The translations under genes were made by a program, and so were the position numbers. Positions 55,313-64,000 of a DNA stretch of 64,000 bases are shown here, piece after piece (positions within the stretch are counted from its first letter, which is position 1; each line of letters opens with the position of its first letter). Location of the stretch: contig NZ_SNUA01000002.1 in the NCBI RefSeq assembly GCF_004360225.1, forward strand, positions 434,001-498,000, in the 5' to 3' direction. The stretch comes from Alcanivorax sp. 24 (GTDB lineage: Bacteria > Pseudomonadota > Gammaproteobacteria > Pseudomonadales > Alcanivoracaceae). The notes beneath the pieces are model-generated. The model was not told the origin of the DNA, ran no database searches, and saw only the letters and a program-made list of their open reading frames with translations.

Positions 55313-56933
55313 CCGGGGAAAGGGCGCCCTCGTGCAAGGGGCTGTTGTCCGGCACCAGTACGCTGTCCCGTGGCGGATCCTGGGGGCCGGGAAACTCGCG
55401 CATGAAATGCAGTCCCCGGCTTTCCCGGCGTTGCAGCGCCGAACGGATGATAAGGTCGGCGATCACCACCAGGTTGCGCAGCTCCAGCAGGTCATTGCTG
55501 ATGTGGTAGTTGCTGTAATACTCACTGATTTCCTTCCGCAGCAAGTCCACCCGGTGCTGGGCCCGCTCCAGCCGTTTCACCGTGCGTACGATGCCCACGT
55601 AGTCCCACATGAAGCGCCGCAGCTCGTCCCAGTTGTGGCTGATCACCACGTCCTCGTCGGAGTCGGTGACCAGGCTGTCGTCCCATTCCTCGGCGCCGCG
55701 TGGCAGCGGCGGACCGGGCAGGTGCTCGCTGATGTGGCGGGCCACGGAGCGGCCGTACACCAGGCATTCGAGCAGGGAGTTGCTGGCCATGCGGTTGGCG
55801 CCGTGCAGACCGGTGAAACTGGTCTCGCCCAGCGCGTAGAGGCCGGGCAGGTCGGTTTCGCCGTTCTGGTTGATCATCACCCCGCCGCAGGTGTAATGGG
55901 CCGCCGGCACCACCGGGATCGGGTCGCGGGTGATGTCCAGGCCCAGTTGCAGGCACTTGGCGTAGACGGTGGGGAAGTGCTCGATAATGAAGTCCGCCGG
56001 CTTGTGGCTGATGTCCAGATACAGACAGTCGGCGCCCAGGCGTTTCATTTCATGGTCGATGGCGCGGGCCACCACGTCCCGGGGCGCCAGCTCGGCCAGT
56101 TCGTGGAAGCGCGGCATGAAACGCTCGCCGTTGGGCAGCAGCAATTTGCCGCCTTCGCCGCGGATCGCTTCGGTGATCAGGAAGCTCTTGGCCTTGGGGT
56201 GATACAGGCAGGTCGGGTGGAACTGCATGAATTCCATGTTCGCCACCCGGCAGCCGGCGCGCCAGGCCATGGCGATGCCGTCGCCGGTGGCCACGTCCGG
56301 ATTGGAGGTATACAGGTACACCTTGGACGCGCCGCCGGTGGCCAGCACCACCGAGCGGGCCAGAATGACATCGGTTTCACCGCTGCGGATGTCATGCACA
56401 TAGGCGCCGCAGCAGCGCCGCTCGCCATCGTGCACCTGGGTGATCAGATCCACCGCCACCCGGTGTTCGAACCGTTCCACGTTGGTCTTTTCCTTGACGC
56501 GGTCGATCAGCGTGCTGGAAATCGCCACGCCGGTGGCGTCGGCGGCGTGGATAATGCGCCGGTGGCTGTGGCCGCCCTCGCGGGTCAAATGGTAGGGCAG
56601 GGGCGCGTCCTGGCCGCCGGGCATGCGGGTGAAATCCACCCCCTGTTCAATCAGCCAGCGGATCGCTTCCGGGCCGTTTTCCACCGTGAACCGCACCGCG
56701 TCGTCGTGGCACAGGCCGGCGCCGGCCACATGGGTATCCTGGACATGGCTGTCCATGGAATCGGATTCATCCAGCACCGCCGCCACGCCGCCCTGGGCGT
56801 AATAGGTGCTGGCGTGGGTCAGTTCGCCCTTGGAAAGCAGCGCCACCCGGGCATCGTCGGGCAGGCGCAGGGCCACGGTCAGGCCGGCGGCGCCGGAACC
56901 GATGATCAGAACGTCGTAATGAAAGGTTGCCAT
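55296..56933 (-). CDS. nadB: L-aspartate oxidase
   Basis: FAD enzyme of 545 residues that oxidises aspartate to iminoaspartate, the first step of NAD biosynthesis. The FAD-binding [11 protein letters not shown] is at the N-terminus, followed by [30 protein letters not shown], and [25 protein letters not shown]. The C-terminal helical domain ends [14 protein letters not shown]. The length matches E. coli NadB (540). It is divergent from the algU operon, as in Pseudomonas. Confidence 0.96.
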   Translation of the reverse strand: MATFHYDVLIIGSGAAGLTVALRLPDDARVALLSKGELTHASTYYAQGGVAAVLDESDSMDSHVQDTHVAGAGLCHDDAVRFTVENGPEAIRWLIEQGVDFTRMPGGQDAPLPYHLTREGGHSHRRIIHAADATGVAISSTLIDRVKEKTNVERFEHRVAVDLITQVHDGERRCCGAYVHDIRSGETDVILARSVVLATGGASKVYLYTSNPDVATGDGIAMAWRAGCRVANMEFMQFHPTCLYHPKAKSFLITEAIRGEGGKLLLPNGERFMPRFHELAELAPRDVVARAIDHEMKRLGADCLYLDISHKPADFIIEHFPTVYAKCLQLGLDITRDPIPVVPAAHYTCGGVMINQNGETDLPGLYALGETSFTGLHGANRMASNSLLECLVYGRSVARHISEHLPGPPLPRGAEEWDDSLVTDSDEDVVISHNWDELRRFMWDYVGIVRTVKRLERAQHRVDLLRKEISEYYSNYHISNDLLELRNLVVIADLIIRSALQRRESRGLHFMREFPGPQDPPRDSVLVPDNSPLHEGALSPVSAAD

Positions 56934-57302
56934 AGCTATCCGCGGTTATCCGCGCTGCCGGCTTGACACCGTGACCGGGGACGGTACGCAAAGCGGCGCA
57001 TTATGGAGGTGAATTGTTGAACCATTGTGAAAACCGGCCATGTTCAGGGAGGCCAGTATAGCGGTCCAGGCAACTCCTGTTACAATACCGCGCTTCAATC
57101 CTGGCTGGCGGGGGCCAAATCCGCTCCGGCACGGCCAGGGCAAGGCGAAGATCGCGACGTTCCGGGGGGCACAGTGCTTCTGCAACACCAGCTCACGACG
57201 GGAAAAACAGGGCCATCGGCGCCTGGTCGGTATGCGCCGCGCGTGCCGTGCCGACGGGATGTCGCCGCTCGTCTTGCCACGACCACCCCGAAGGAGTGCT
57301 AG
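56934..57302. other. Divergent spacer between nadB and algU
   Basis: 369 bp with promoters of both genes. I looked for the RpoE-type promoter GAACTT-N16-TCTGA and did not find a convincing match. No repeat or small gene is seen. Confidence 0.5.
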
Positions 57303-57887
57303 GTGCCCGACGAACAGTTGGTCAAAAAAGCCAAAAATGGTGATCAGCGCGCCTTCGAAGTGTTGGTACTAAAGTATCAGCAGCGTATTTTCGCTCTCAT
57401 CAGCCGCTATGTTCGTGACCAGGACGAGGTCCAGGACGTGGCCCAGGAAGCCTTCATCAAAGCCTGGCGCGCGTTGCCGCGGTTCCGTGGTGACAGTGCC
57501 TTCTATACCTGGCTTTACCGCATCGCGGTCAATACCGCCAAGAACCATTTGGTGGCCCAGGGGCGCCGTCCTCCGGGCACCGATCTGGATGCCGCCGAGG
57601 CGGAGCAGTACAGTGGCGCGGAAATCCTGCACGAGATTGGAACCCCTGAGTCCCACGTGTTGTCCGAGGAATTGGAGGCAGTGATCCACCGGGCCATCGA
57701 GGAACTGCCCCAGGAACTCAAGACCGCCGTGACCCTGCGTGAATTCGAGGGCCTCAGCTATGAGGACATCGCCGCGGTCATGGAATGCCCGGTGGGAACG
57801 GTGCGTTCGCGCATCTTCCGGGCTCGGGAAGCCATCGACGAGGCGGTGCGGCCCCTGCTAGGGTCGCAACGTGGAGACAAAGGGTGA
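57303..57887 (+). CDS. algU: RNA polymerase sigma factor RpoE/AlgU
   Basis: Extracytoplasmic-function sigma factor of 194 residues controlling envelope stress. Region 2 (FEVLVLKYQQRIFALISRYV, VQDVAQEAFIKAWRALPRF, YTWLYRIAVNTAKNHL) and region 4 (LPQELKTAVTLREFEGLSYE, DIAAVMECPVGTVRSRIFRA) are intact. The start is GTG at 57303 with AAGGAG upstream. It is followed by mucA, mucB, mucC and mucD homologues in the Pseudomonas order. Confidence 0.95.
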   Translation: MPDEQLVKKAKNGDQRAFEVLVLKYQQRIFALISRYVRDQDEVQDVAQEAFIKAWRALPRFRGDSAFYTWLYRIAVNTAKNHLVAQGRRPPGTDLDAAEAEQYSGAEILHEIGTPESHVLSEELEAVIHRAIEELPQELKTAVTLREFEGLSYEDIAAVMECPVGTVRSRIFRAREAIDEAVRPLLGSQRGDKG

Positions 57888-57891
57888 GGTC

Positions 57892-58473
57892 ATGAAACGG
57901 GACTTTGAAGTGTTGTCCGCCCTGCTGGACGGTGAAACCAATGAATTCGAGACGCGGCGGGTGCTGCGGGATCTGGACGATAAGGGTCTGGATACGCTGG
58001 CCCGTTGGCAACTCACCCGTGATGTGATGCATGGTCAGGCGGTTCGGCCGGTGCCATCGTCCTTTAACGCGCGTTTGTCCGAGGCGCTGGCGGCGGAGTC
58101 GGCGCCGGCGCGCCGGTCCGGCCTGGTGGGCGGTTTCGCCCGGGTGGCGGTGGCCGCCTCCGTGGCCGCGGCCACCGTGGTGGGCTGGCAGTACTGGAGC
58201 GGGCCCTCCGGCTCTTCCATGTCTCCCGGCGCGCCGCAAAACACCCTGGCCGCCAATGATCAGCGTATGAGCCGTCCGTTCGGTGATCTGTCTCTGGTGT
58301 CGCAAAGCGCCCGTGGCGGTGCCGGCGCGGTGCCGGTGCAGGTCAACGCGGCCCAGCCGCGGGTCAACGCCATGCTAATGCGGCACAGTGAGTTCGCCGC
58401 CCGCCACAGCGGTCAGGGTATGATGCCCTATGCTCGCCTGGTGAGCATGGACGCCCGCAACGGAGCACGCTAA
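57892..58473 (+). CDS. mucA: Anti-sigma factor MucA/RseA
   Basis: Single-pass inner-membrane anti-sigma factor of 193 residues. The cytoplasmic RseA_N part (LSALLDGETNEFETRRVLRD, LARWQLTRDVMHGQ) binds AlgU. A membrane helix spans about residues 83-101, and the periplasmic tail is cleaved during stress. The start at 57892 follows GGGTGAGG. The frame ends RNGAR. It lies 4 bp after algU. No premature stop or frameshift, so the non-mucoid form is intact. Confidence 0.92.
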   Translation: MKRDFEVLSALLDGETNEFETRRVLRDLDDKGLDTLARWQLTRDVMHGQAVRPVPSSFNARLSEALAAESAPARRSGLVGGFARVAVAASVAAATVVGWQYWSGPSGSSMSPGAPQNTLAANDQRMSRPFGDLSLVSQSARGGAGAVPVQVNAAQPRVNAMLMRHSEFAARHSGQGMMPYARLVSMDARNGAR

Positions 58474-58476
58474 CGA

Positions 58477-59454
58477 ATGCTGCGAACCCTCGCTTTTGGC
58501 CTGACCCTGATGGCGCCGCTGCCGGCGCTGTTGCTCGCCCCGCCGGCCTCGGCCCAGGAAGCCCCCGCGGCAACCCTGCTGCAATCCATGTCCGAGGCAT
58601 CCCGGCAACTCAACTATAAAGGCCGTTTCCTCTATCAGTTCGGGGCCGAAGTGAGCACCATGGAGGTGAGCCATGCGATCTTCGATGGCCACCAGTATCA
58701 GCGTCTGACCCATCTCGATGGCCGTCTGGTGGAGGTGTTGAGGCGCGGACCGGAACTGGTCTGTCTGCATTCCAACGGCACCCTTACCCGAATTGACGAC
58801 GCCAATGGCTCCCCACTGGAATTCCAGGACCGGCTGGCCAGCGCGATCCCTTCCCAGTACAACGTTCTCCTCGACGGTGATGGCCGGGTCGCCGGCCGCC
58901 CGACCCTGCGCGTGCGCGTGGCGCCTCTGGACAACCACCGTTACGGTTACCGGCTGTGGCTGGATGGCGAAAGCAAGCTGCTGCTCAAGTCGGAAATGGT
59001 GGACGGCAATGGCCTGGCGCTGGAGCGGGTGGAATTCGTCACCCTGGACCTGAATCCCGGGCTGCGGCCCGAGGACTTCAACGTGCCCGAGACCCACAGC
59101 GAACGGGCCCTGGAAAACGTGGCGTCTTCCCGGCCCGGCAACTTCGTCATCGAGGCGCAGTGGCTGCCCGGCGGTTTCGAGGCCGTGGATCAGGACTGGC
59201 GCCGGGTCGACACGGTGGCGGACCCGGTGGCGGCACAGAGTTACAGCGATGGTCTCGCCACCTTCACCGTGTTCGCCGAAGCCACCGATAGCGCCAGCCC
59301 GGAAGAGGGCGTCAGCCGGGTCGGGCCCACCGTGGCGATCAGCCGCCACACCCAGAACGGCCCGGTTACCTTCCTTATGACCCTGGTCGGTGAGATTCCC
59401 CAACCCACCGCCGAACGGGTCATGCAATCAATACAGGTCTCCACGGCGCAATGA
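58477..59454 (+). CDS. mucB: Sigma-E regulatory periplasmic protein MucB/RseB
   Basis: Periplasmic protein of 325 residues that binds the MucA periplasmic tail and shields it from proteolysis. The signal peptide (LAFGLTLMAPLPALLLAPPASA) is followed by two lipoprotein-carrier-like domains (SEASRQLNYKGRFLYQFG, HLDGRLVEVLRRGPELVC, YRLWLDGESKLLLKSEM) and a C-terminal domain. It starts 3 bp after mucA and overlaps mucC by 4 bp (ATGA). Confidence 0.93.
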   Translation: MLRTLAFGLTLMAPLPALLLAPPASAQEAPAATLLQSMSEASRQLNYKGRFLYQFGAEVSTMEVSHAIFDGHQYQRLTHLDGRLVEVLRRGPELVCLHSNGTLTRIDDANGSPLEFQDRLASAIPSQYNVLLDGDGRVAGRPTLRVRVAPLDNHRYGYRLWLDGESKLLLKSEMVDGNGLALERVEFVTLDLNPGLRPEDFNVPETHSERALENVASSRPGNFVIEAQWLPGGFEAVDQDWRRVDTVADPVAAQSYSDGLATFTVFAEATDSASPEEGVSRVGPTVAISRHTQNGPVTFLMTLVGEIPQPTAERVMQSIQVSTAQ

Positions 59455-59912
59455 TCGAGGAGCACGGGCGCGTGGTGGCACGGGAGCCCGGCGCGATCTG
59501 GGTGGAGACCGTGCGGGCCGGTGTCTGTGATGCCTGCCAGGCCCGCAAGGGTTGCGGCCATCGTCTGATCAATCAAAGCGGCGGGCAGCGGGCCCGTCTT
59601 CGCGTGCTCACCCCCGATACGTTCCAGGAAGGCGAGGAAGTGGTGGTGGGGATTCCCGAAGGCGCTTTGTTGCGCGGTGCTTTGTGGGTTTACGCTTTAC
59701 CCTTGGTTCTACTGTTCGCGGGCGCTCTGCTCGGCGGCGCCCTGCCGCTGCCGTTCGACGGCGCCGCGCTGTTCGGGGTGCTGGGCCTGCTGCTGGGTTT
59801 CATCATCAATCGCTGGCGCGATCACGGTGATCGCGGCCGGGCGTATCAGCCAACGGTCCTGCGCCGCTGTCCGGCGCGGGAGGAAGGGGCGGTCAGGATG
59901 CTTTCTCCATAG
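59451..59912 (+). CDS. mucC: SoxR-reducing system protein RseC/MucC
   Basis: A 153-residue inner-membrane protein. The cytoplasmic N-terminus has a Cys cluster (C26, C29, C35 in VCDACQARKGCGH). Two transmembrane helices (WVYALPLVLLFAGALLGG, ALFGVLGLLLGFIIN) and a basic tail follow. RseC-type proteins help keep SoxR reduced together with the Rsx complex and modulate sigma-E. Its ATG overlaps the mucB stop. Confidence 0.9.
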   Translation: MIEEHGRVVAREPGAIWVETVRAGVCDACQARKGCGHRLINQSGGQRARLRVLTPDTFQEGEEVVVGIPEGALLRGALWVYALPLVLLFAGALLGGALPLPFDGAALFGVLGLLLGFIINRWRDHGDRGRAYQPTVLRRCPAREEGAVRMLSP

Positions 59913-60008
59913 CGGTGTCAGTACAAGACACACTGACCGGAGTTTGTTTGGGGTAGAGAAGCCCTTCAAGGGTGGCAAGAGACTCCATCGATGCACAGGG
60001 AGCTTTCC

Positions 60009-61478
60009 ATGGGAATGATTCAACACTATTTGTTGCCGCCGCTGCTGGCGGTGGGACTGGTGGTCGCTGGCTGCGGTGGTTCCGAGCAACAGGAGGCGCC
60101 GCCGGAACAACCCAAAGCGGCCGCGCCAACCCAGGCGCAGCCGTCTTCCCGGCCGCTGGTCACCGGCTTGCCGGACTTCACCGCGCTGGTGGAGAAAGAG
60201 GGGCCGGCGGTGGTCAACATCAGTACCGTTACCCACCGTGACGCCAGCGACCAGCAACAGCAGATGGAGCAGCTGCCGGAATTCTTCCGCCGCTTCTTCG
60301 ATGAATTCGGCGGCGGCATGCCGGAGCAGGAGGATGTTCGCTCCCTGGGCTCCGGCTTCATCATCTCCAGCGACGGCTATGTGCTGACCAACAATCACGT
60401 GGTCGCCGACGCCGACGAAATCGTGGTGCGCCTGCAGGACCGCCGGGAACTGGATGCGGAGCTGGTGGGCGCCGACGAGCAGAGCGACCTGGCCCTGCTC
60501 AAGGTGGAAGCCTCCGACCTGCCGGTGGTCAATATTGGTTCCTCCGAGGATCTCAGGGTGGGCGAATGGGTGCTGGCGATCGGCGCGCCGTTCGGCTTCG
60601 ACAGCTCGGTAACCGCGGGCATCGTCAGCGCCAAGGGGCGCAGCCTGCCGTCGGACAACTACGTGCCGTTCATCCAGACCGACGTGGCCATCAACCCGGG
60701 CAACAGCGGCGGGCCGTTGTTCAACCTGAACGGCGAAGTGGTCGGCATCAATTCCCAGATCATCAGCCGCTCCGGCGGGTACATGGGGCTGAGTTTCGCC
60801 ATCCCCATGGACATGGCCATGGACGTGGTGGAACAGCTCAAGGACACCGGCAAGGTGAGCCGGGGCTGGCTCGGCGTACTGGTTCAGGAAGTGGACCGGG
60901 ATCTGGCCGAGTCCTTCGGCCTGGAGCGGCCCATGGGCGCGCTGGTGGCCCAGGTGGTGGACGGTTCTCCGGCCGCTGCCGCGGGCCTGCGGCCCGGTGA
61001 CGTGATCATCGAGTTCGATGGTCACCAGATCGAGCGTTCCGGCGACCTGCCGAAGGTGGTCGGTACCATCAAACCGGACAGCGAGGTGGATCTGACGGTG
61101 ATGCGTGACGGCGGCGAGAAAGACCTGTCGGTGACCGTGGGCCAATTGCCCGAGGATCCGCGCCAAGCCGCCGCTGGTGGTGGCAGCGAGAGCGCCCAGG
61201 GCGGCGTGCTCGGCCTGCAGGTGCGTGACGCCAGTGCCGCCGAGCTGGCCCGCGCCAAGGCCGAATCCGGTGTCGTCGTCGCTAAGGTGGAAGAGGGCCC
61301 GGCTCGCGCCGCCGGTGTCCGTAATGGCGATATCCTGGTGTCGCTGAACAACCAGCCGGTCAAGGACCTCGACACCTTGCAGGAGATCGTCAAGAACCTG
61401 CCCGAGAAAGGCACCGTGCCGGCTCTGGTCAATCGCGGCGGCAACGCCCGGTTCATCGCCCTCAAGTTGGGGCAGTGA
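60009..61478 (+). CDS. mucD: DegP/MucD-family serine protease with lipobox
   Basis: Periplasmic HtrA-type protease-chaperone of 489 residues. The catalytic triad is His in LTNNHVVADAD, Asp in EQSDLALLKVE and Ser in NPGNSGGPL. Two PDZ domains follow (about 275-365 and 395-485: GWLGVLVQEVD, GLRPGDVIIEFDG; RAAGVRNGDILVSLN). The N-terminus ends in a lipobox, V19-A20-G21-C22, then GGSE, so it should be a lipoprotein with an outer-membrane-sorting +2 Gly. Pseudomonas MucD has an ordinary signal peptide (memory). The ATG at 60009 follows AGGGAG. It probably degrades misfolded proteins that would trigger AlgU. Confidence 0.94.
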   Translation: MGMIQHYLLPPLLAVGLVVAGCGGSEQQEAPPEQPKAAAPTQAQPSSRPLVTGLPDFTALVEKEGPAVVNISTVTHRDASDQQQQMEQLPEFFRRFFDEFGGGMPEQEDVRSLGSGFIISSDGYVLTNNHVVADADEIVVRLQDRRELDAELVGADEQSDLALLKVEASDLPVVNIGSSEDLRVGEWVLAIGAPFGFDSSVTAGIVSAKGRSLPSDNYVPFIQTDVAINPGNSGGPLFNLNGEVVGINSQIISRSGGYMGLSFAIPMDMAMDVVEQLKDTGKVSRGWLGVLVQEVDRDLAESFGLERPMGALVAQVVDGSPAAAAGLRPGDVIIEFDGHQIERSGDLPKVVGTIKPDSEVDLTVMRDGGEKDLSVTVGQLPEDPRQAAAGGGSESAQGGVLGLQVRDASAAELARAKAESGVVVAKVEEGPARAAGVRNGDILVSLNNQPVKDLDTLQEIVKNLPEKGTVPALVNRGGNARFIALKLGQ

Positions 61479-61523
61479 TGTGACCATCGCGGTGCAGGGA
61501 CCACTGCTGTCCCACCATTCGCT

Positions 61524-61556
61524 GGCACGCTTACACGCAAACACGCCGGCACGCCA
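61524..61556 (+). repeat. Dispersed repeat module (second copy)
   Basis: A 33-base segment starting GGCACGCTTACACGCAAACA. It is the reverse complement of 46633-46664 except for one extra A. Both copies lie directly upstream of translation-factor genes (prfB and lepA). Confidence 0.7.
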
Positions 61557-61604
61557 AGGCCAAAGCTGAATAGCCGGCCTTGGCGATATGAGTTGGCACT
61601 GCGC

Positions 61605-61676
61605 GTGTCAGCCCGCTCCCCACAGGGGGCTACAGGGTCGCTGCGGGAGTGGCCGGGTGCTCCGCTCGCGAGCCGC
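61605..61676. repeat. REP-like remnant
   Basis: CAGCCCGCTCCCCACAGGGGGCTACAGGGTCGCTGCGGGAG keeps the family's inverted cores and middle, but both arms have diverged. Confidence 0.45.
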
Positions 61677-61775
61677 GATTGGCGTGTTAGCGTGCCCGGT
61701 GACCAACAACTTTGGTTGCCGGGTGCATAATCCGCTAGAATCGCCCTCCATCGTTTCGTTCCTTGGCGGCAATCT

Positions 61776-63575
61776 GTGACCGACATTACCCATATTCGCA
61801 ACTTCTCCATCATCGCCCACATCGATCACGGCAAATCCACTCTGGCGGACCGCTTCATCCAGACCTGTGGCGGTCTCAGTGATCGGGAACTGAAGGAGCA
61901 GGTTCTCGATTCCATGGACCTGGAGCGCGAGCGCGGCATCACCATCAAGGCGCAAAGCGTGACGCTGCACTACACCGCTCGCAATGGGGAAACCTACCAG
62001 CTCAATTTTATCGATACCCCCGGCCACGTGGACTTCTCCTACGAGGTGTCGCGCTCGCTGTCGGCCTGCGAGGGGGCCTTGCTGGTGGTGGACGCCGCCC
62101 AGGGCGTGGAAGCGCAGTCGGTGGCCAACTGCTACACCGCCATCGAGCAGGATCTGGAAGTGCTGCCGGTGCTGAACAAGATCGACCTGCCGCAGGTGGA
62201 GCCGGAACGGGTCATTGAGGAAATCGAGGAGATCATCGGTCTCGACGCGGTGGACGCCTGCCGGGTATCGGCCAAGACCGGTATCGGCATCGAGGAGTTG
62301 CTGGAGCAATTGGTGGAGCGGATTCCGCCGCCGGAGGGCGAGCGCGACGGCCGCCTTCAGGCGCTGATCATTGACTCCTGGTTCGACAACTACATGGGCG
62401 TGATCTGCCTGGTACGGGTCAAGCACGGTCGCCTCAAGAAAGGCGACAAGATTGTGGTCAAATCCACCGGTCAGACCCATGTGGTGGACAGCCTCGGTAT
62501 CTTCACCCCAAAACGCACCGAGACCAAACAACTGGAAGCCGGTGAGGTGGGCTGGGTCAGCGCCACCATCAAGGACATTCACGGGGCGCCGGTGGGCGAC
62601 ACCCTGACCCACGCCAATACCCTGGACGTACCGGCGTTGCCCGGCTTCCAGAAGGTCAAGCCGCAGGTTTACGCCGGCATGTTCCCGGTCTCCGCGGACG
62701 ACTACGAGGATTTCCGCGACGCGCTGTCCAAGCTGGCGCTGAACGACGCTTCCCTGTTCTATGAGCCGGAAACCTCGGATGCCCTCGGCTTCGGCTTCCG
62801 CGTCGGTTTTCTCGGCATGCTGCACATGGAAATCATCCATGAGCGGCTGGAACGGGAATACGACATGGACCTGATCACCACGGCGCCCACCGTGGTGTAC
62901 GAACTGATGCTCAGTGATGGCAGCCTGCTTTACGTGGACAACCCGTCCAAGCTGCCGGAAGGCAACAAGATCGAGGAATTCCGCGAACCCATCGCCCGCG
63001 TCAATATCCTGGTACCCCAGGAGTATGTGGGCAACGTGATCACCCTGTGCGTGGAGCGGCGCGGCGAGCAGAAAGGCATGCAGTACCTGGGCAAGCAAGT
63101 GTCGCTGGTGTACGACATTCCCATGGCCGAAGTGGTGCTGGATTTCTTCGATCGGTTGAAATCGGTAAGCCGTGGCTTCGCCTCCCTGGACTATGCCTTC
63201 GAGCGCTTCCAGGCCACCAAACTGGTGCGTGTGGACGTGTTGATCAATGGCGACAAGGTCGACGCGCTGGCGATGATCTGCCATCTGGATCAGTCCGCTC
63301 ACCGTGGCCGGGTGCTGATCGAAAAGATGAAGGAACTGGTGCCTCGACAGATGTTCGACGTGGCGATTCAGGCCGCCATCGGCAGCAAGATCATTGCCCG
63401 TCAGACGGTCAAGGCATTGCGCAAGAACGTGACCGCCAAGTGTTACGGCGGTGACGTGTCTCGTAAGAAGAAGCTCCTCCAGAAACAGAAGGAGGGCAAG
63501 AAACGGATGAAGCAGGTGGGCAACGTGGAAATTCCCCAGGAGGCCTTCCTTGCCGTGCTGAAGGTGGATGACTGA
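61776..63575 (+). CDS. lepA: Elongation factor 4 (LepA)
   Basis: Ribosomal GTPase of 599 residues, the family's usual length. G1 [10 protein letters not shown], the effector [11 protein letters not shown]3 DTPGHVDF and G4 NKIDLP are intact. Domains II and III and the C-terminal domain unique to LepA ([27 protein letters not shown] split) are present, ending [19 protein letters not shown]. The start is GTG at 61776. It overlaps lepB by one base in TGATG, the standard lepAB operon. Confidence 0.96.
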   Translation: MTDITHIRNFSIIAHIDHGKSTLADRFIQTCGGLSDRELKEQVLDSMDLERERGITIKAQSVTLHYTARNGETYQLNFIDTPGHVDFSYEVSRSLSACEGALLVVDAAQGVEAQSVANCYTAIEQDLEVLPVLNKIDLPQVEPERVIEEIEEIIGLDAVDACRVSAKTGIGIEELLEQLVERIPPPEGERDGRLQALIIDSWFDNYMGVICLVRVKHGRLKKGDKIVVKSTGQTHVVDSLGIFTPKRTETKQLEAGEVGWVSATIKDIHGAPVGDTLTHANTLDVPALPGFQKVKPQVYAGMFPVSADDYEDFRDALSKLALNDASLFYEPETSDALGFGFRVGFLGMLHMEIIHERLEREYDMDLITTAPTVVYELMLSDGSLLYVDNPSKLPEGNKIEEFREPIARVNILVPQEYVGNVITLCVERRGEQKGMQYLGKQVSLVYDIPMAEVVLDFFDRLKSVSRGFASLDYAFERFQATKLVRVDVLINGDKVDALAMICHLDQSAHRGRVLIEKMKELVPRQMFDVAIQAAIGSKIIARQTVKALRKNVTAKCYGGDVSRKKKLLQKQKEGKKRMKQVGNVEIPQEAFLAVLKVDD

Positions 63576-64000
63576 TGGATATAGATATTGGCTTCTGGTT
63601 GACCCTGGCGCTGCTGGTCACCGTGGTGGTATGGATACTCGACCGGCTGTTCAAACTGCGTCAGAGAGGCGGAAGCCTGGCCAGCACGGTGGAGACCTCG
63701 AACTCGTTGATTTCGGTGTTCTTCGTGGTGCTGGTGATCCGTTCTTTCGTGGTGGAACCGTTCACCATTCCCTCCGGGTCCATGCTGCCGACCCTGGAAG
63801 TGCACGACTTCATTCTGGTCAACAAGTTTTCCTATGGACTGCGCCTGCCGGTGACCAACACCAAGATCCTGGAAACCGGTGAACCGGAACGCGGCGATGT
63901 GATGGTGTTCAAGTTTCCGGAAAACCGCGCCCAGAATTTCATCAAACGAGTGATCGGTCTCCCCGGTGATGAAGTGGAAGTGCGTGATAATGTGGTGTAC
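63575..64000 (+). CDS. lepB: Signal peptidase I, partial (C-terminus outside window)
   Basis: Inner-membrane type I signal peptidase. The 142 visible residues comprise TM1 (FWLTLALLVTVVVWILDRLF), a cytoplasmic loop, TM2 (SLISVFFVVLVIRSFVVEPF), the catalytic-Ser box IPSGSMLPTL, and the Lys-containing box FIKRVIGLPGDEVEV. Its ATG at 63575 overlaps the lepA stop. The frame is open at the window edge. Confidence 0.95.
   Translation, partial: MDIDIGFWLTLALLVTVVVWILDRLFKLRQRGGSLASTVETSNSLISVFFVVLVIRSFVVEPFTIPSGSMLPTLEVHDFILVNKFSYGLRLPVTNTKILETGEPERGDVMVFKFPENRAQNFIKRVIGLPGDEVEVRDNVVY

Larger units (their letters stand above)
61479..61775. other. Intergenic region with dispersed repeats upstream of lepA
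   Basis: 297 bp. It carries the 33-bp repeat module at 61524-61556, a decayed REP-like stretch at 61605-61676 (GCCCGCTCCCCACAG, GCTGCGGGAG) and a partial inverted arm (GGCGTGTTAGCGTGCCC near 61680-61697). CATAAT and TAGAAT hexamers near 61726-61740 may be lepA promoter elements. Confidence 0.55.

Noticed and set aside
59709-61544. Antisense frame of about 610 codons opposite mucD
   Set aside because: It is a shadow of the protease gene, rich in His/Gln, without a homologous pattern.

Overview
The window is about 64 kb of GC-rich gammaproteobacterial chromosome. The gene order is Pseudomonas/Oceanospirillales-like: algU-mucA-mucB-mucC-mucD-lepA-lepB, ygfZ/sdhE/ygfX/nadB, prfB-lysS and fadBA. 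Several acyl-CoA dehydrogenase or beta-oxidation genes, a fatty acid cis/trans isomerase and many Pseudomonas-like REP palindromes make an Alcanivorax/Alloalcanivorax-type lipid- or hydrocarbon-degrading marine bacterium my best guess (inference; no rRNA is present). I see no rRNA, tRNA, CRISPR array, prophage or complete insertion sequence.

Layout. 1-9.3 kb: a pair of acyl-CoA dehydrogenases, an OmpA porin, two neighbouring proteins with broken GGDEF motifs, an alanine/glycine:cation symporter and its GlxA-like AraC regulator. 9.3-14.4 kb: cti, a DUF1643 protein, dodecin and a DEAD-box helicase. 14.6-26.98 kb: iron acquisition, with a PepSY/DUF2271/DUF4198 membrane operon divergent from a PfeR-PfeS-PfeA-like two-component system plus TonB receptor. 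Three Fur-like boxes lie around these two units. Further on are cysH and a second TonB receptor translationally coupled to a PepSY reductase-like protein. 27-31.7 kb: ybiT, a pirin, an AHSA1 protein and a small membrane protein.

30.9-40.2 kb is an accessory island of conflict genes ending at the 3' end of fadA. It holds an AbiE toxin-antitoxin pair whose toxin gene is split by a 266-bp MITE-like element with a 3-bp target duplication. It also holds a wHTH-nucleotidyltransferase/HEPN pair, a NERD-nuclease/UvrD-type helicase overlapping an AT-rich gene with a Cys/His motif, an orphan ImmA/IrrE peptidase and a ParDE module. The last three cargo blocks are separated by two decayed copies of the fadA 3' end, so the fadA 3' end looks like a repeated insertion or accretion site.

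40.2-54.5 kb is core: fadBA, recJ, prfB (with the classical +1 frameshift), lysS, a TetR regulator, ung, a 3-hydroxyisobutyryl-CoA hydrolase-like protein, a nitronate monooxygenase and ygfZ. 54.6-64 kb: sdhE-ygfX, nadB, the envelope-stress operon algU-mucABCD (MucD carries a lipobox), lepA and the start of lepB. Intergenic spaces carry at least two dispersed repeat families besides the MITE: REP-like palindromes containing GTGGGAAGC, and a GCTTACACGCAACACGC family that includes a heptamer tandem array.
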